Assembly: GCF_000221045.1 (NCBI RefSeq)
Contig: NC_015856.1
Span: 930,001-994,000 of the forward strand
DNA from: Collimonas fungivorans Ter331
GTDB taxonomy: Bacteria; Pseudomonadota; Gammaproteobacteria; Burkholderiales; Burkholderiaceae_D
Length of the DNA: 64,000 nucleotides
Direction: 5' to 3'
Shown here: positions 28,708 through 40,854 of the stretch, one piece after another
How positions within the stretch are numbered: position 1 is the stretch's first letter
How the letters are laid out: every line of letters starts with the position of its first letter
Position numbers and translations under genes: made by a program
Notes under the pieces: generated by a model
What the model saw: only the letters and a program-made list of their open reading frames with translations
Told to the model about the DNA's origin: nothing
The model's database searches: none

Positions 28708-29694
28708 TTGAACATCTTGATCGTCCGCGTCTCCTCATTAGGCGACGTGGTCCACAACATGCCGATGGTGTCGGATATCCGGCGCCATTATCCCGATGCG
28801 AATATCGACTGGGTAGTCGAAGAGGGCTATGTCGGCCTGGTACGCATGAATCCCGACGTGCGCCGTATCATTCCGATTGCCTTGCGGCGCTGGCGCAAGA
28901 GTTTGTTTTCCGCCGCCACGCGGGCGGAAATCTCCCATTTCAGGCAACAGCTCAAGCTGGATGCCTATGATGTCGTGTTCGATACCCAGGGGCTGCTGAA
29001 AACCAGCGCGGTAATGCGCATGGCGCGGCTCGCTCCGAATGGCCAGCGGGTCGGGTTGGCGAATGCGACCGAGGGATCAGGCTATGAACCTCTGTCGCGC
29101 ATATTTCACACCAGGAGCGTCGAGGTCGGCTTGCATACGCACGCTGTATTGCGTGCCCGCGAAGTCGCGGCAAAGGCGCTTGGCTACAGCGTCGAGGGCA
29201 TCGCCGATTTCAACATGCATCCCCCCGCCATGGCGCCTGCCGACAATCCTGCATGGCTGCCGGATGCACCATATGCAGTTTTTTTTCACGGCACGGCACG
29301 TGCTGCCAAGCAGTGGCCGAACAGTAGCTGGATAAGCATTGCCGCGGTACTTGCCGAGCGCGGGTTGCTGGTGCTGCTGCCTTGGGGCAGCGATGCCGAG
29401 AAGGCCAATGCGGAGCAGTTGGCAAGCCAGATGAGCAATGCGCGGGTGCTGCCTAAATTGCCGCTGATGGAAGCGGTGCTGCTGGCCCAGCGTGCCGCGC
29501 TGGTGATTGGCGTCGATACCGGCCTGACTCATATTGCCGCAGCCTTCAAACGTCCAACCATCGAGCTGTATTGCGATTCGCCCCGCTGGAAAACCGAAGG
29601 CAACTGGTCGCCGCAAATCGTCAACCTGGGAGAACTCGGAGCGCCGCCCTCTGTGGAGCAAGTTGCGCAGGCAATTGGCCAGCTGACGGCATAA
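28708..29694 (+). CDS. waaC: Lipopolysaccharide heptosyltransferase I
   Basis: Adds the first L,D-heptose to the Kdo of the LPS inner core. A GT9 family protein of 328 residues: NILIVRVSSLGDVVHNMPM at the N-terminus and the C-terminal GVDTGLTHIAAAF and YCDSPRWKTEGNW patterns specific to WaaC. The start appears to be TTG at 28708, because the family N-terminus begins exactly there and no ATG is available before residue 14. It ends 6 bases before the 3' end of the convergent tRNA-Sec gene. Confidence 0.94.
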   Translation: MNILIVRVSSLGDVVHNMPMVSDIRRHYPDANIDWVVEEGYVGLVRMNPDVRRIIPIALRRWRKSLFSAATRAEISHFRQQLKLDAYDVVFDTQGLLKTSAVMRMARLAPNGQRVGLANATEGSGYEPLSRIFHTRSVEVGLHTHAVLRAREVAAKALGYSVEGIADFNMHPPAMAPADNPAWLPDAPYAVFFHGTARAAKQWPNSSWISIAAVLAERGLLVLLPWGSDAEKANAEQLASQMSNARVLPKLPLMEAVLLAQRAALVIGVDTGLTHIAAAFKRPTIELYCDSPRWKTEGNWSPQIVNLGELGAPPSVEQVAQAIGQLTA

Positions 29695-29700
29695 GCTGAT

Positions 29701-29796
29701 TGGCGGAAGGCAGCAGGAGTCGAACCTACCCGGGAGCGACTGGCGCCCCCCACCGGGTTTGAAGCCCGGCCGCATCACCGGATACGTGTGCCTTCC
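29701..29796 (-). tRNA. selC: tRNA-Sec (UCA anticodon)
   Basis: A 96-nt tRNA including an encoded CCA end (29703-29701). The acceptor stem is 8 bp (GGAAGGCA with TGCCTTCC), longer than in ordinary tRNAs. The anticodon TCA (complement of 29760-29762) reads UGA, the anticodon stem is CCGGG/CCCGG, and a long GC-rich variable arm precedes the GGTTCGACTCC T-arm. These are the hallmarks of bacterial selenocysteine tRNA. It lies 19 bases downstream of the selB stop on the same strand, so selA, selB and selC form one unit. Confidence 0.96.
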
Positions 29797-29815
29797 TCGG
29801 TTATGGCGCTCTATC

Positions 29816-31779
<1,964 letters not shown>

Positions 31780-31783
<4 letters not shown>

Positions 31784-33237
31784 ATGGACAGGCCTTGCAG
31801 CTGCGTGCTGAACAGGGCTTCGTCCTGCTGTTCCAGGCAGCGGCAGTCCAGCCACAGCGCATCGCTGGCGATCCGTCCTATGACAGGACGCGGCAGCTGG
31901 CGCAGGGCTTTCTCCAGCTTGTCGAGCGCGCGGCCATGGCGCTTGCCGCCGTTGGCGGCATTCCCGGCACGAACCACCAGGCCATGGCTAGGCAATTGAT
32001 CGACGGGCAGGGCGCCGCTGCCGATCTGGCTGAACATGGCTTCGGCGCTGACGGTATAGTGTGTTCCGAGTGCGTTCTGCAGCGTCGGCAGCAGGCGTTC
32101 GGCTTGCGCTTTGATCGCCGGCTGGCTGCGGGTAAGCAGGCGCAGCGTCGTCAGGCGTTCCGCCAGGAATTCCGGCGCCAGGTACAGCCGCAGCACTGGT
32201 TCCAGCGCGGCCAGGGTGAGCTTGCCGACGCGCAGGGCGCGCTTCAGCGGATTTTTCTTGATGCGGCGTATCAGGTCGGCGCGGCCGACGATCAACCCGG
32301 CCTGCGGCCCGCCCAGCAGCTTGTCGCCGCTGAAGGTGACCAGGTCGGCGCCTTGGCGCATGGTTTCCCGCACCGTGGTTTCTCCAGGCAAGCCCCACTG
32401 CGTCAGGTCCACCAGCGTGCCGCTGCCAAGGTCGACGGTCACAGGCAGCCCGTGCGGCCGCGCCAGTTCCGCCAGTGTGCTGACTTCCACGCTGCGGGTG
32501 AAGCCGCTGATGGCGTAATTGCTGCAATGGACTTTCATCAGCATCGCGCTGCGAGGCGTGATGGCGTTAGCGTAATCCGCTGGATGGGTGCGGTTGGTAG
32601 TGCCGATTTCCACCAGCTTTGCCCCTGCTCGCTGCATGATGTCGGGAATGCGGAATGCGCCGCCAATCTCGACCAGCTCGCCGCGCGAGACGATGACTTC
32701 CTTTCTTTGCGCCAGTGCATTGAGCATCAGCAGCACCGCGGCTGCGTTGTTGTTGACTACGGTGGCGGCCTCGGCGCCGGTCAGTTCGCATAGGACATCT
32801 TCAACCAGGCTGTCGCGGTCGCCGCGGCCGCCGGTTTCCAGGTCGAATTCGAGATTGGCGGGAGATGTCAGCGCACTGACTACCGCTTGCACTGCTTCGT
32901 CCGGCAACAGGGCGCGGCCGAGGTTGGTATGCAGCACGGTGCCGGTGAGGTTGAACAGCGCGCGCAGGTGCAGTCGGCTGGCGGCTGTCAGTTGTTTCTC
33001 AAGAATGGCGATCAGCTGCGAGTCATCGACGTCTGCCGGTATCAGTTTGCCAGCCAGCGCATCGGCTCTCAGCTTGTCCAGGTGCTTGCGCAGCGCCGCG
33101 GTCAGCTGCGTACGCCCATACAGCGCCAGCAATGGCTTGATATCTGCCAGGTTCAGGACCCGGTCCACCGAGGGAATATCGCTGGCGGAGGCTGTCGAAG
33201 TGGCGGCTGTCCCGGCCGGCGTGATTGCTGCAGCCAT
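31780..33237 (-). CDS. selA: L-seryl-tRNA(Sec) selenium transferase SelA
   Basis: A PLP enzyme that converts Ser-tRNA(Sec) to Sec-tRNA(Sec) with selenophosphate. Family features include [32 protein letters not shown], and the PLP lysine in [13 protein letters not shown] (Lys306). The 485-residue length fits. A GGAGG ribosome site precedes the ATG, which lies immediately after the fdhE stop. It needs selenophosphate from SelD, whose gene is not in this window. Confidence 0.96.
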
Positions 33238-34173
33238 TCAATCCTCCATGGATTGCCAGAGCAAGGGGTTGCCGCGCCGGCGTGCATAAGCAGTTTCACC
33301 CATCAGCAGGTCCAGGGCTATGCTGGCCAGGTCATCGGCCAGCGGTTCGATATAGGGGTCTTTTTCCTGGTAGAAGATTTTAAGCCAGCTATGGCATTCG
33401 TCGCAGGTTTCCGCCTTGATGGCTGCCGGGCCGTCTTCTATGACCTGGTAAGCAATGCCCTTGGTGGAGTCGCAATGGCTGCACTTGATGCGCACCATAT
33501 GCCATTCGGCGGCGCACATGCTGCATTGTAAATAACGGTGCCCCTGCGACTGCCCATCCATCCGCACCACGCTGGCTACCGGCAGCGAGCCGCAGCACGG
33601 GCACAGGCCGGGCGCATCGAGCAGCGGTACGTCGCGTTCGCTGAAACGGGTTACAAGATCGCAGCACACCACTTGCAAGGCCGCGGCGTAGAACGGCGCC
33701 GTGGCAGGATCGACAATCTCGTTGTTGCCGTGCAGGATGGCTTCGGCCTGGCTGTCGCGCTGGTTGGCGCTGCTTTGCCGGATACGCGCTATCAGTTGCG
33801 TTACGGCTAGCGGGACGCCGCCCGCTATCGCGACGTGCCCCAGCAATTGTTCAAGGACCACTTGCCAGTGTGGACTGCGCACCTGGTCCGTGGCCAGGAT
33901 CAGCGGCATCAAATGCGTGTTTGCGAGATTGATGCGGGCCTGATCCCGGGCATGGTCATTCGGTTCGCCGGCCAGTTTGTCCAGGGCCAGTTGTTGCGCT
34001 CCTGCCAGCACCGCCATCAGGCTCAGGTATTCGCCGATGGCGTTGCCGGCCGCGAGTTGCTTCAGGCGCTGCGCGCGATTGCCGAATACGCTCGCACGCT
34101 CCGGCAGGCGAATACGTGGAATGGCGTTGTGATCGAGCGCTTCAATTTCACCTGGTTCGAGAATGCGTTGCAA
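33238..34173 (-). CDS. fdhE: Formate dehydrogenase accessory protein FdhE
   Basis: A rubredoxin-like cytoplasmic factor needed for assembly or activation of Tat-exported formate dehydrogenases. Its four cysteine pairs are visible: CPCC, CSMC, CSHC and CDEC, followed by the family ending YQEKDPYIEPLADDLASIALD. The frame is open to 34767, but homology begins at QRILEPGEIEAL, and the best start is a TTG at 34173 with AAAGGGA just upstream, giving 311 residues, close to the E. coli protein. The region upstream of this start is a 13-bp tandem duplication. It lies between fdnI and selA on the same strand. Confidence 0.92.
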   Translation of the reverse strand: MQRILEPGEIEALDHNAIPRIRLPERASVFGNRAQRLKQLAAGNAIGEYLSLMAVLAGAQQLALDKLAGEPNDHARDQARINLANTHLMPLILATDQVRSPHWQVVLEQLLGHVAIAGGVPLAVTQLIARIRQSSANQRDSQAEAILHGNNEIVDPATAPFYAAALQVVCCDLVTRFSERDVPLLDAPGLCPCCGSLPVASVVRMDGQSQGHRYLQCSMCAAEWHMVRIKCSHCDSTKGIAYQVIEDGPAAIKAETCDECHSWLKIFYQEKDPYIEPLADDLASIALDLLMGETAYARRRGNPLLWQSMED

Positions 34174-34175
34174 AG

Positions 34176-34201
34176 TAATCCCTTTATTTAATCCCTTTAT
34201 T
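34176..34201. repeat. Perfect 13-bp tandem duplication at the fdnI/fdhE junction
   Basis: TAATCCCTTTATT occurs twice back to back (34176-34188 and 34189-34201). Read on the minus strand each copy contains AATAAAGGGATTA, so the duplication covers the fdnI stop codon and provides two copies of a ribosome-site-like AAAGGGA ahead of the fdhE TTG. Confidence 0.9.
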
Positions 34202-34838
34202 CGCCAGTCATCTTCCGGTACCACGCCGGGTGGTGCTTGCGCGCCCAGGCGCGGCTGACCGTTCCGCGCGTCATGGCGCCTATCGTGCCCTTGATCCACA
34301 GCGCGGCATAGATATGCACGACGATGCCGACGATAAGCAGGAAACTGCACAACGCATGCAGCACGACTGCCGCCCGGATGACGAATATCGGGAATATCCA
34401 TGAGAACCAGGCGCGCCAGATGACGATGCCGGACAGCAGCAATCCGATCATGCAAGCAATCATCATCCAGAATAACAGCTTCTGGCCGCCGTTGTAGCGG
34501 CCTACCGGCGGCAGGTTTTCTTCGCGGTTGTTGACTACGTCGCGTATGCTTTTCAGCCAGGCGATGTCGTTTTTTTCGATCAGGTTGTGCCGCCAGAAGC
34601 CCAGCGCCAATATCGCAAAGCAAAGGAACATCACCAGCCCGATGAACGGATGCAGGATCCGCGTCCATGGTCCGCCGCCCAACACGAAGCTGAGCCAGAA
34701 CATGGCTGGATGAAACAGCGCCAGCCCGGATAGCGCCAGTATGACAAACGTGATGGCAACGATCCAATGGTTGATGCGTTCCTTGGCGTTATAGCGCTGG
34801 ATGCTGTCTTTTTTTATATCGCGTTCGGAATTGTTCAT
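34197..34838 (-). CDS. fdnI: Formate dehydrogenase-N cytochrome b556 subunit (gamma)
   Basis: An inner-membrane dihaem cytochrome b that passes electrons from the iron-sulfur subunit to the quinone pool. The 213-residue product has four hydrophobic helices, and likely haem or quinone-site His lie in [28 protein letters not shown] and [12 protein letters not shown]. The start ATG overlaps the fdnH stop (ATGA); the open frame continues upstream but only inside fdnH. Length and order match fdnGHI/fdoGHI operons. Confidence 0.95.
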   Translation of the reverse strand: MNNSERDIKKDSIQRYNAKERINHWIVAITFVILALSGLALFHPAMFWLSFVLGGGPWTRILHPFIGLVMFLCFAILALGFWRHNLIEKNDIAWLKSIRDVVNNREENLPPVGRYNGGQKLLFWMMIACMIGLLLSGIVIWRAWFSWIFPIFVIRAAVVLHALCSFLLIVGIVVHIYAALWIKGTIGAMTRGTVSRAWARKHHPAWYRKMTGE

Positions 34839-35809
34839 GGTGGCGAATCCTGCGAGTTGACGTCGGGATTGTTCGCGTTGGCTTCGGGCGGAGCGAGCAG
34901 AGCGGCAGGTTTTGCCGCACTGGTTTCGTCCCGTTCCGCAGCCTCGTCTTCTTCCGTGACTTCGCTTGGTCCGACCTTGATATAGTGGAAAAATCCTGCC
35001 AGCGCGGTCAGGGCGATGCCCGCCAGCGCCAGCGGCTTGGCGGCGCCTTTCCACAAACCGACCAGCGGACTGATGCGCGGATTGTCCGGCAGGCCGTGAT
35101 ACAGCGACGGCCGGTCGGCGTGGTGCAGCACATACATGACATGGGTGCCGCCCACGCCTGGTGGGTCGTACAGCCCGGCCTTGTCGAACCCGCGTTCCTT
35201 GAGGTCGAGGATACGCTCTGCAGCATGCTCCTTCATGTCCTCCTTGGTGCCGAAGACGATGGCGCCGGTAGGGCAGGTCTTGACGCAGGCCGGTTCCTGG
35301 CCGACTGCCACGCGGTCCGAGCACAGCGTGCATTTATAGGCCTTGTTATCCTTCTTCGAAATGCGCGGCACGTCGAACGGGCAGCCGGTTACGCAATAGC
35401 CGCAGCCGATGCAGTTTTCTTCATGAAAATCGACAATACCGTTGTTGTACTGGACGATGGCGCCAGGCGAAGGACAAGCCTTGAGGCAACCCGGGTCTTC
35501 GCAGTGCATGCAGCCGTCCTTGCGGATCAGCCATTCGAGATTGCCGTCCGGGTTTTCATATTCCGAGAAACGCATGACGGTCCATGAATGCTCCGTCATG
35601 TCGGGCGGATTATCCAGTACACCGACATTGACGCCGACCTCGTCGCGCAGATCGTTCCATTCCATGCAAGCAGTCTGGCAGGCCTTGCAGCCTATGCATT
35701 TGGTGACGTCGATCAGCTTGGCCACAGTGCCCGTCACCGGCTCGCGCACGCCGGGCGGCGGCGTGGTGGTGGCGGACACCCGCTTTATATCTAATGATTG
35801 CAGCGCCAT
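34835..35809 (-). CDS. fdnH: Formate dehydrogenase-N iron-sulfur subunit (beta)
   Basis: A periplasm-facing ferredoxin-like subunit with four [4Fe-4S] clusters that carries electrons from FdnG to FdnI. Cysteine clusters are [11 protein letters not shown] (Cys38, 41, 44, 48), [24 protein letters not shown] and [10 protein letters not shown]-terminal hydrophobic helix ([20 protein letters not shown]) anchors it, and a Glu/Ala-rich tail follows. The 324-residue length is typical. AGGAG precedes the ATG. It begins 8 bases after fdnG ends. Confidence 0.96.
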   Translation of the reverse strand: MALQSLDIKRVSATTTPPPGVREPVTGTVAKLIDVTKCIGCKACQTACMEWNDLRDEVGVNVGVLDNPPDMTEHSWTVMRFSEYENPDGNLEWLIRKDGCMHCEDPGCLKACPSPGAIVQYNNGIVDFHEENCIGCGYCVTGCPFDVPRISKKDNKAYKCTLCSDRVAVGQEPACVKTCPTGAIVFGTKEDMKEHAAERILDLKERGFDKAGLYDPPGVGGTHVMYVLHHADRPSLYHGLPDNPRISPLVGLWKGAAKPLALAGIALTALAGFFHYIKVGPSEVTEEDEAAERDETSAAKPAALLAPPEANANNPDVNSQDSPP

Positions 35810-35817
35810 GGCTTCTC

Positions 35818-38800
35818 CTATGCTTTCTCGACCTTGACCAGGAACGACTTGAATTCCGGTGTTTGCGAATTGCCGTCCCCCACGCCAGGCGTCAGCGTGT
35901 TGGCAAGGTAGCCCGGTTTCGCCACGCCCTTGAAACCCCAGTGGATCGGGATGCCGACGTGGTGCACAGGTTTACCTTCAATCATCATTTTCTTGATGCG
36001 TTTCGTCACCACCGCGACGGCGACGATATAACCGCGCTTGGAGCTGACCCTGACGCGCTCGCCGGCGACCACGCCGACTTCCTTCGCCAGCTCTTCGCCG
36101 ATTTCCACAAACTGCTCAGGCTGCAGGATGGCGTTGAGGCGTGCGTGTTTGGTCCAGTAATGGAAATGCTCGGTGAGCCGGTAGGTGGTGCCGACATGCG
36201 GGAAGGCATCGGCCTTGCCGAACATGGCGCGGTCGTCAGGGAATACCCGTGCGCCCGGGTTGCTGGTCGCCGCCGGATTTTTGGGAAACAGCGGGTTATA
36301 GCCGACCGGCGTTTCGAACGGTTCGTAATGCACCGGGAACGGTCCTTCGGCCATGCCGGCGCGGGCAAAGAAACGCGCCACGCCTTCCGGGTTCATGATG
36401 AATGGACCCATGCCGCCGGCGGGCGCTTCGTCGACCTTGAAATCGGGCACGTCGACGCCGCCCCATTTCTGGCCGTTCCAGCCGATCAGCTTGCGTTTCG
36501 CATCGAACGGCTTGCCGCTGATATCGCATGAGGCGCGGTTATACAGGATGCGGCGGTTGGCAGGCCACGCCCACGACCAGTTCAGGGTCTGGCCGATGCC
36601 GGTCGGATCGGAGTTGTCGCGGCGCGCCATCTGGTTGCCGGCCTCGGTCCAGCAGCCGGCGAAAATCCAGCAGCCGCAGGCCGTACTGCCATCGTCGCGC
36701 AGTTCGGCAAAACCGGCCACCTGCTCGTTTTTCTTGCGCACGATCTTGCTCGCATCCTTGGGATCGGCCAGGTCGCTCAGTGCACGGCCGTTGTATTCCT
36801 TGGCCAGCTCGTCCGCGGTCGGGCTTTCCGGATTGGCGTAGGGCCAGGCCAGGTTGACGATTGGATCCGGATATTTGCCGCCGTCCTTGACATACATCTT
36901 GCGGATCTTCAGGAACAGCTCCGACATGATCTCCAGGTCGCTGCGCGCTTCGCCCGGGGGCTCTGCGCCTTTCCAGTGCCATTGCAGCCAGCGGCCGGAA
37001 TTGACCAGTGATCCGTCTTCTTCGGCAAAGCAGGTGGTCGGCAGGCGGAACACCTCGGTCTGGATCTGGCCCGGGTCGACGTTGTTGAACTCGCCGTGGT
37101 TTTGCCAGAACTCGGAAGTCTCGGTGGCCAGCGGATCCATGATGACCAGGAACTTCAGCTTGGCCAGGCTGGCGCCGATCTTGCCCTTGTCCGGCGCCGC
37201 CGCCAGCGGATTGAAACCCTGCGCGATATAGCCGTTGACCTTGCCTTGTTTCATCAGCTCGAACACCTGCAGCATGTCGTACGGCTTGTCCAGCTTGGGC
37301 AGGTAATCAAAGGCCCAGTTGTTGTCTGCCGTGGCGGCATCGCCCCACCATGATTTCATCAGGCTGACATGGAATTTGCCATAGTTCTGCCAGTAGCTCA
37401 GCTGGTTCGGACGCAGCGGTTTGCTGGCGCGCGCGGCGATGTACTTGCCGTAATCCTGTTCGGATTCAGAGGGCAGCGTCATGTAGCCAGGCAACAGGTT
37501 CGTCATCAGCCCCAAATCGGTCAGGCCCTGGATGTTCGAGTGGCCGCGCAGCGCATTCATGCCGCCGCCGGCAATGCCGATATTCCCGAGCAGCAGCTGC
37601 ACCATGGCGCCGGTGCGGATGATTTGCGAACCGATCGAATGCTGGGTCCAGCCGAGTGCGTACAAGACAGTGCCGGCGCGCGTCGGCGACGCGGTCGATG
37701 CCAGCATTTCGCATACCTTCAGGAATTTCTCCTTGGGCGTGCCGCAGACGCTTTCCACCATTTCCGGCGTATAGCGCTCGTAATGCTTTTTCATCAGGTT
37801 GAAGACGCAGCGCGGATGGGCCAGGGTCGGGTCGGTCTTGACAAAACCGTCGTCGCCCAGCTCGTAGTCCCAGGTGGTCTTGCTGTAGTTGTGCTTCTCT
37901 GCGTTGTAGCCCGAGAAAATGCCGTCTTCGAACGTAAAATCTTCGCGCACGATGAACGTGAAATCGGTGTAGTTCTTGACGTATTCGTGCTGGATCTGGT
38001 CCTTTTCCAGCAGGTAGCGGATCACCCCGCCGAGGAAAATGATATCCGTGCCGGTACGGATAGGCGCGTAGAAATCCGCCACCGAGGCCGAACGCGTAAA
38101 GCGCGGATCAACCACGATCAGCTTCGCCTTGTTATGCGCCTTGGCTTCCGTCACCCATTTAAAACCGCAGGGATGGGCTTCGGCGGCATTGCCGCCCATG
38201 ATAAGTATTACATCCGCATTCTTGATGTCGACCCAATGATTCGTCATCGCTCCACGGCCAAACGTCGGGGCAAGACCTGCCACCGTCGGACCGTGTCAGA
38301 CACGCGCCTGGTTATCGAACGCCAGCAGCCCGAGGCTGCGCATGGTTTTATGCGTCAGGTAGCCGACTTCGTTGCTGCTGGCCGATGCCGCCAGCATGCC
38401 TGTAGTCAGCCAGCGGTTGACGGTCAGGCCCTGCGGCGTCTTTTCGACAAAATTGGCGTCGCGGTCCTGTTTCATCAGCGTTGCAATGCGGTTCAAGGCG
38501 TCATCCCAGGACATCCGTTTCCATTCCTTGGAGCCGGGCGCCCGGTATTCGGGATATTGCAGGCGGTTGGGGCTGTGGATGAAATCGAGCAGCGCCGCCC
38601 CTTTGGGACAGAGCGTGCCGCGATTGACCGGATGGTCGGGATCGCCTTCAATGTGGATGATGCTGGCCTTGGCATTTTTTGCGCCGTCGCCGAGGCTGTA
38701 CATCAGGACGCCGCAGCTGACCGAGCAGTAGGGGCAGGTGTTGCGGGTTTCGGTAGTACGCGCCAGTTTATAGCTGCGTACCTCCGCCAATGCCGGCGCC

Positions 38801-38886
38801 GGCGAAAATCCCATCAGCGCCAGGCTCGAACCTGCCAGGGTAGCGCCAGTCGTTTTAAGGAACTGGCGTCTTGACATGTGAACCAT
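35818..38886 (-). CDS. fdnG: Formate dehydrogenase-N selenocysteine-containing major subunit (alpha)
   Basis: A molybdopterin (bis-MGD) selenoenzyme that oxidises formate in the periplasm. The frame is interrupted by a UGA at 38298-38296 (codon 197), read as selenocysteine: the context NQARV-U-HGPTV matches the active site of E. coli FdnG, and a SECIS hairpin follows. Read through, the protein is 1022 residues, the normal family length. A Tat signal (SRRQFLK, residues 5-11) is followed by the [4Fe-4S] ligands Cys51, 54, 58 and 93. The ATG at 38886 has GAGAGG upstream. A conceptual translation without Sec would wrongly give two ORFs (38886-38296 and 38283-35818). Confidence 0.96.
38266..38298 (-). 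promoter_or_regulatory. SECIS element with the recoded UGA of fdnG
   Basis: The UGA is at 38298-38296. Ten bases later a hairpin forms from 38285 to 38266: 5' arm CGGUGGCA, loop GGUCU, 3' arm UGCCCCG. Seven base pairs form if the U at 38282 is bulged. The bulged U on the 5' side and the GGUCU apical loop are the features SelB recognises in E. coli fdhF and fdnG, and the loop GGU falls at the seventh codon after UGA as in fdhF as I recall it. Confidence 0.93.
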
Positions 38887-38940
38887 GGGTAGACCTCTCT
38901 TTGTGCATTAATGCCAAATCGCGTCGGAGCATGCGGTTTT

Positions 38941-38967
38941 ATTATAGGATGGATTATTGTTTGCCAA
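38941..38967 (-). promoter_or_regulatory. Candidate promoter of the fdn operon
   Basis: On the minus strand a perfect TATAAT (38946-38941) lies about 55 bases before the fdnG ATG, with TTGGCA (38967-38962) 15 bases upstream of it. The spacer is shorter than the ideal 17, so the pairing is tentative. No clear FNR or NarL box was recognised nearby. Confidence 0.45.
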
Positions 38968-39088
38968 CAGAGGGAAATATGTTTGTCCGGTTGGCATGGT
39001 GAATCGACCCGATCCAATTTGGCAAGGTGTCCGATTTATTGCTAATTTGGTAATTATAAGAGGATTTCAGGATTCCATCTGGAAGAGC

Positions 39089-39889
39089 TTATTTCCGAAC
39101 TACGGCCACCAGATTTAGAGATGGCTGCACATTTGGCGCAATTGTGATGTGCGATTCATCAAAACTGAATTGTTGCGACGGGCCAGATGACTGGTGCTTA
39201 CTTCTTAACGCATGAAGCACGTTCAACAGCTTCACTCTCAAGAACCTTGGTATGAAAGGCAGTGTGAAAGGGAGTGTTATCCATTTCACTTTTGCACAGC
39301 GCCGCAGTTCTATTCCAATCACATCCTGGCGGCCGCTCATGTGCTGTATCTGGACGTCCGTAAAAGTTCTGCTTAATGTTCTTCGGAGCGAGTTTGTGCT
39401 GTACTCCCGAATGTGCCAGCGATTCCACGGGGACTGGAAGGGCAGCAGACGGGTGCTGCGGTCCGGGGTTACCAGCAGCAGGTGTCCGCCGGGAGCCAGG
39501 ACGCGGTGAATTTCCGACAGATAATGCGCGGTTTCTTGAATGTGTTCAAAAACCTGGAACGAAAGCACCGTATCAAATGACTGGTCCGGAAACGGCAGGC
39601 GGCTATCCGGCGGGCAGCAATGGAAGTCAAGGTTATCCGCTGCGTAGTGCTGGCTGGCGTACGCAATGGCGTCATCTGCCACATCGACAGCATGCACATG
39701 AGCAGCAGTTTTTGAAATGCGGGCCGAGCCATAACCGCTGCCGCAGCCATAGTCGAGAACACGTTTTCCCGTTGTGAACTGCTCGGCAAAATTGTAAGTG
39801 GCGATATGCATTACATAGATGACGTAGTCCTCGAGCGAAGAGTGGTAATGCTCAACGATCATTCTTTCGCCGGTAGGTTCGAGATTCAT
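39089..39889 (-). CDS. SAM-dependent methyltransferase (class I)
   Basis: A 266-residue Rossmann-fold methyltransferase. The SAM-binding motif is VLDYGCGSGYGSARI (about residues 44-58), with an acidic second motif (HAVDVADDAI) and a FDTVLSFQVFEHI motif. The ATG at 39889 starts MNLEPTGERM, the usual N-terminus of this group; the longer open frame is not supported. Its substrate is unknown; as the last gene of a seven-gene glycan operon it may methylate a sugar. It starts 14 bases after the preceding membrane-protein gene. Confidence 0.85.
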   Translation of the reverse strand: MNLEPTGERMIVEHYHSSLEDYVIYVMHIATYNFAEQFTTGKRVLDYGCGSGYGSARISKTAAHVHAVDVADDAIAYASQHYAADNLDFHCCPPDSRLPFPDQSFDTVLSFQVFEHIQETAHYLSEIHRVLAPGGHLLLVTPDRSTRLLPFQSPWNRWHIREYSTNSLRRTLSRTFTDVQIQHMSGRQDVIGIELRRCAKVKWITLPFTLPFIPRFLRVKLLNVLHALRSKHQSSGPSQQFSFDESHITIAPNVQPSLNLVAVVRK

Positions 39890-39903
39890 GGTGTGGATAG
39901 AGA

Positions 39904-40854
39904 TTAAGAAGAATGCGCTGCGCGCCGTGAAAAAATCAGCATGGCATAACCGGCCAGGAAGCAAAGGCTGTCACCCAATATGGTTGCCAACCTGAAGGCG
40001 ACAATGATGAGAAGAGCGCTTGGTCCTGGATAGCTGGCGCTGAGCATGCCTAGCATGATTACTTCGCGGACACCCAAGCCGGCGGGTGCGCCCGGTGTGA
40101 AAAAACCGGCGACCCAGGCGAGGGAAAAGCTGGCCAGCAGCAGCATGAAATCATGTTTTGTTGCTGGCAGCAATACTGTCGCCATCAGAAAAATCCCAAT
40201 GCCGATCATGACGTAGTTCAAGCAGTAGGCCGCCAGGGCTTTCAGTAGTGTATTCGAATGGGGCAGCAATCCCGCCAGCGATGAATTGCCGTAGGCCGGG
40301 GCAAACCGTTTGAGTAAGCGTGGCATCAGGGGGCGATAAAGCAATAGCGCAGCGATTAACACCCCAACCAGCACCGGAATGAAAATGGCCTGGTTTGCGG
40401 ATGTAAAGCTGGCGAGGCCGGTTTGTGAAAAAAAAGCGCCAGCCATCCCAATGATTAAGGCAGCGAGCAGGGCGAGCAATGTTTCTGAAAATACGGTCAA
40501 CAAAAACGGCTGAATGGCGATACCGCGCGTCATCGACATCGCAGCTCGGCCAATATGCTGTCCGACGTTCCCTGGAAGATATTTCGCCATCTGGGTGACA
40601 CCCATGATCATCGATAGCTCGTGCCATGAATGAGGGCAGCCGATATCCGCAAGCATGTTTTTCCAGGCCCATGCACTTACCGGGATAATGGTGGCGTAGA
40701 GCAGTGCGGCCATGAGTATGCCTCCCAGCGCCGGCGCCGTGAGGTAATGCGATATGTCGGCAATGGTCAAGGTCTTGACCGTATATCCCATGAAAGCAAT
40801 CACGGCGGCCAAGCCAATCATCAAGCCCAACAGACGGTAGATCCGTTTCAGCAT
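39904..40854 (-). CDS. UPF0104/LPG-synthase-TM-like integral membrane protein (putative flippase-type)
   Basis: A 316-residue membrane protein with about eight hydrophobic helices of the lysylphosphatidylglycerol-synthase membrane-domain family. Family elements include MAKYLPGNVGQHIGRAAM and the C-terminal GFFTPGAPAGLGVREVIML. Members have been tied to lipid or lipid-linked sugar handling, but the function here is unknown. The start ATG overlaps the previous methyltransferase stop by 7 bases (ATGCTGA), indicating coupling. The open frame upstream of 40854 has no family similarity. Confidence 0.83.
   Translation of the reverse strand: MLKRIYRLLGLMIGLAAVIAFMGYTVKTLTIADISHYLTAPALGGILMAALLYATIIPVSAWAWKNMLADIGCPHSWHELSMIMGVTQMAKYLPGNVGQHIGRAAMSMTRGIAIQPFLLTVFSETLLALLAALIIGMAGAFFSQTGLASFTSANQAIFIPVLVGVLIAALLLYRPLMPRLLKRFAPAYGNSSLAGLLPHSNTLLKALAAYCLNYVMIGIGIFLMATVLLPATKHDFMLLLASFSLAWVAGFFTPGAPAGLGVREVIMLGMLSASYPGPSALLIIVAFRLATILGDSLCFLAGYAMLIFSRRAAHSS

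Noticed and set aside
34174-34767. Long N-terminal extension of fdhE
   Set aside because: It overlaps fdnI on the same strand in another frame and has no FdhE similarity; the family start fits the TTG at 34173.
38283-38298. Interpretation of fdnG as a pseudogene or frameshifted pair of genes
   Set aside because: The two parts are in the same frame separated only by UGA at the known Sec position, with SECIS and Sec machinery adjacent.
37369-38874. 501-codon open frame on the plus strand opposite fdnG
   Set aside because: It mirrors codon bias of a GC-rich gene; its translation is rich in His/Arg/Gln without any family similarity, and fdnG on the other strand is certain.
38964-38996. GCCAAC/GTTGGC inverted repeat upstream of fdnG as an operator
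   Set aside because: Arms of 6 bp about 20 bases apart are too short and too far apart to support a specific regulator site.
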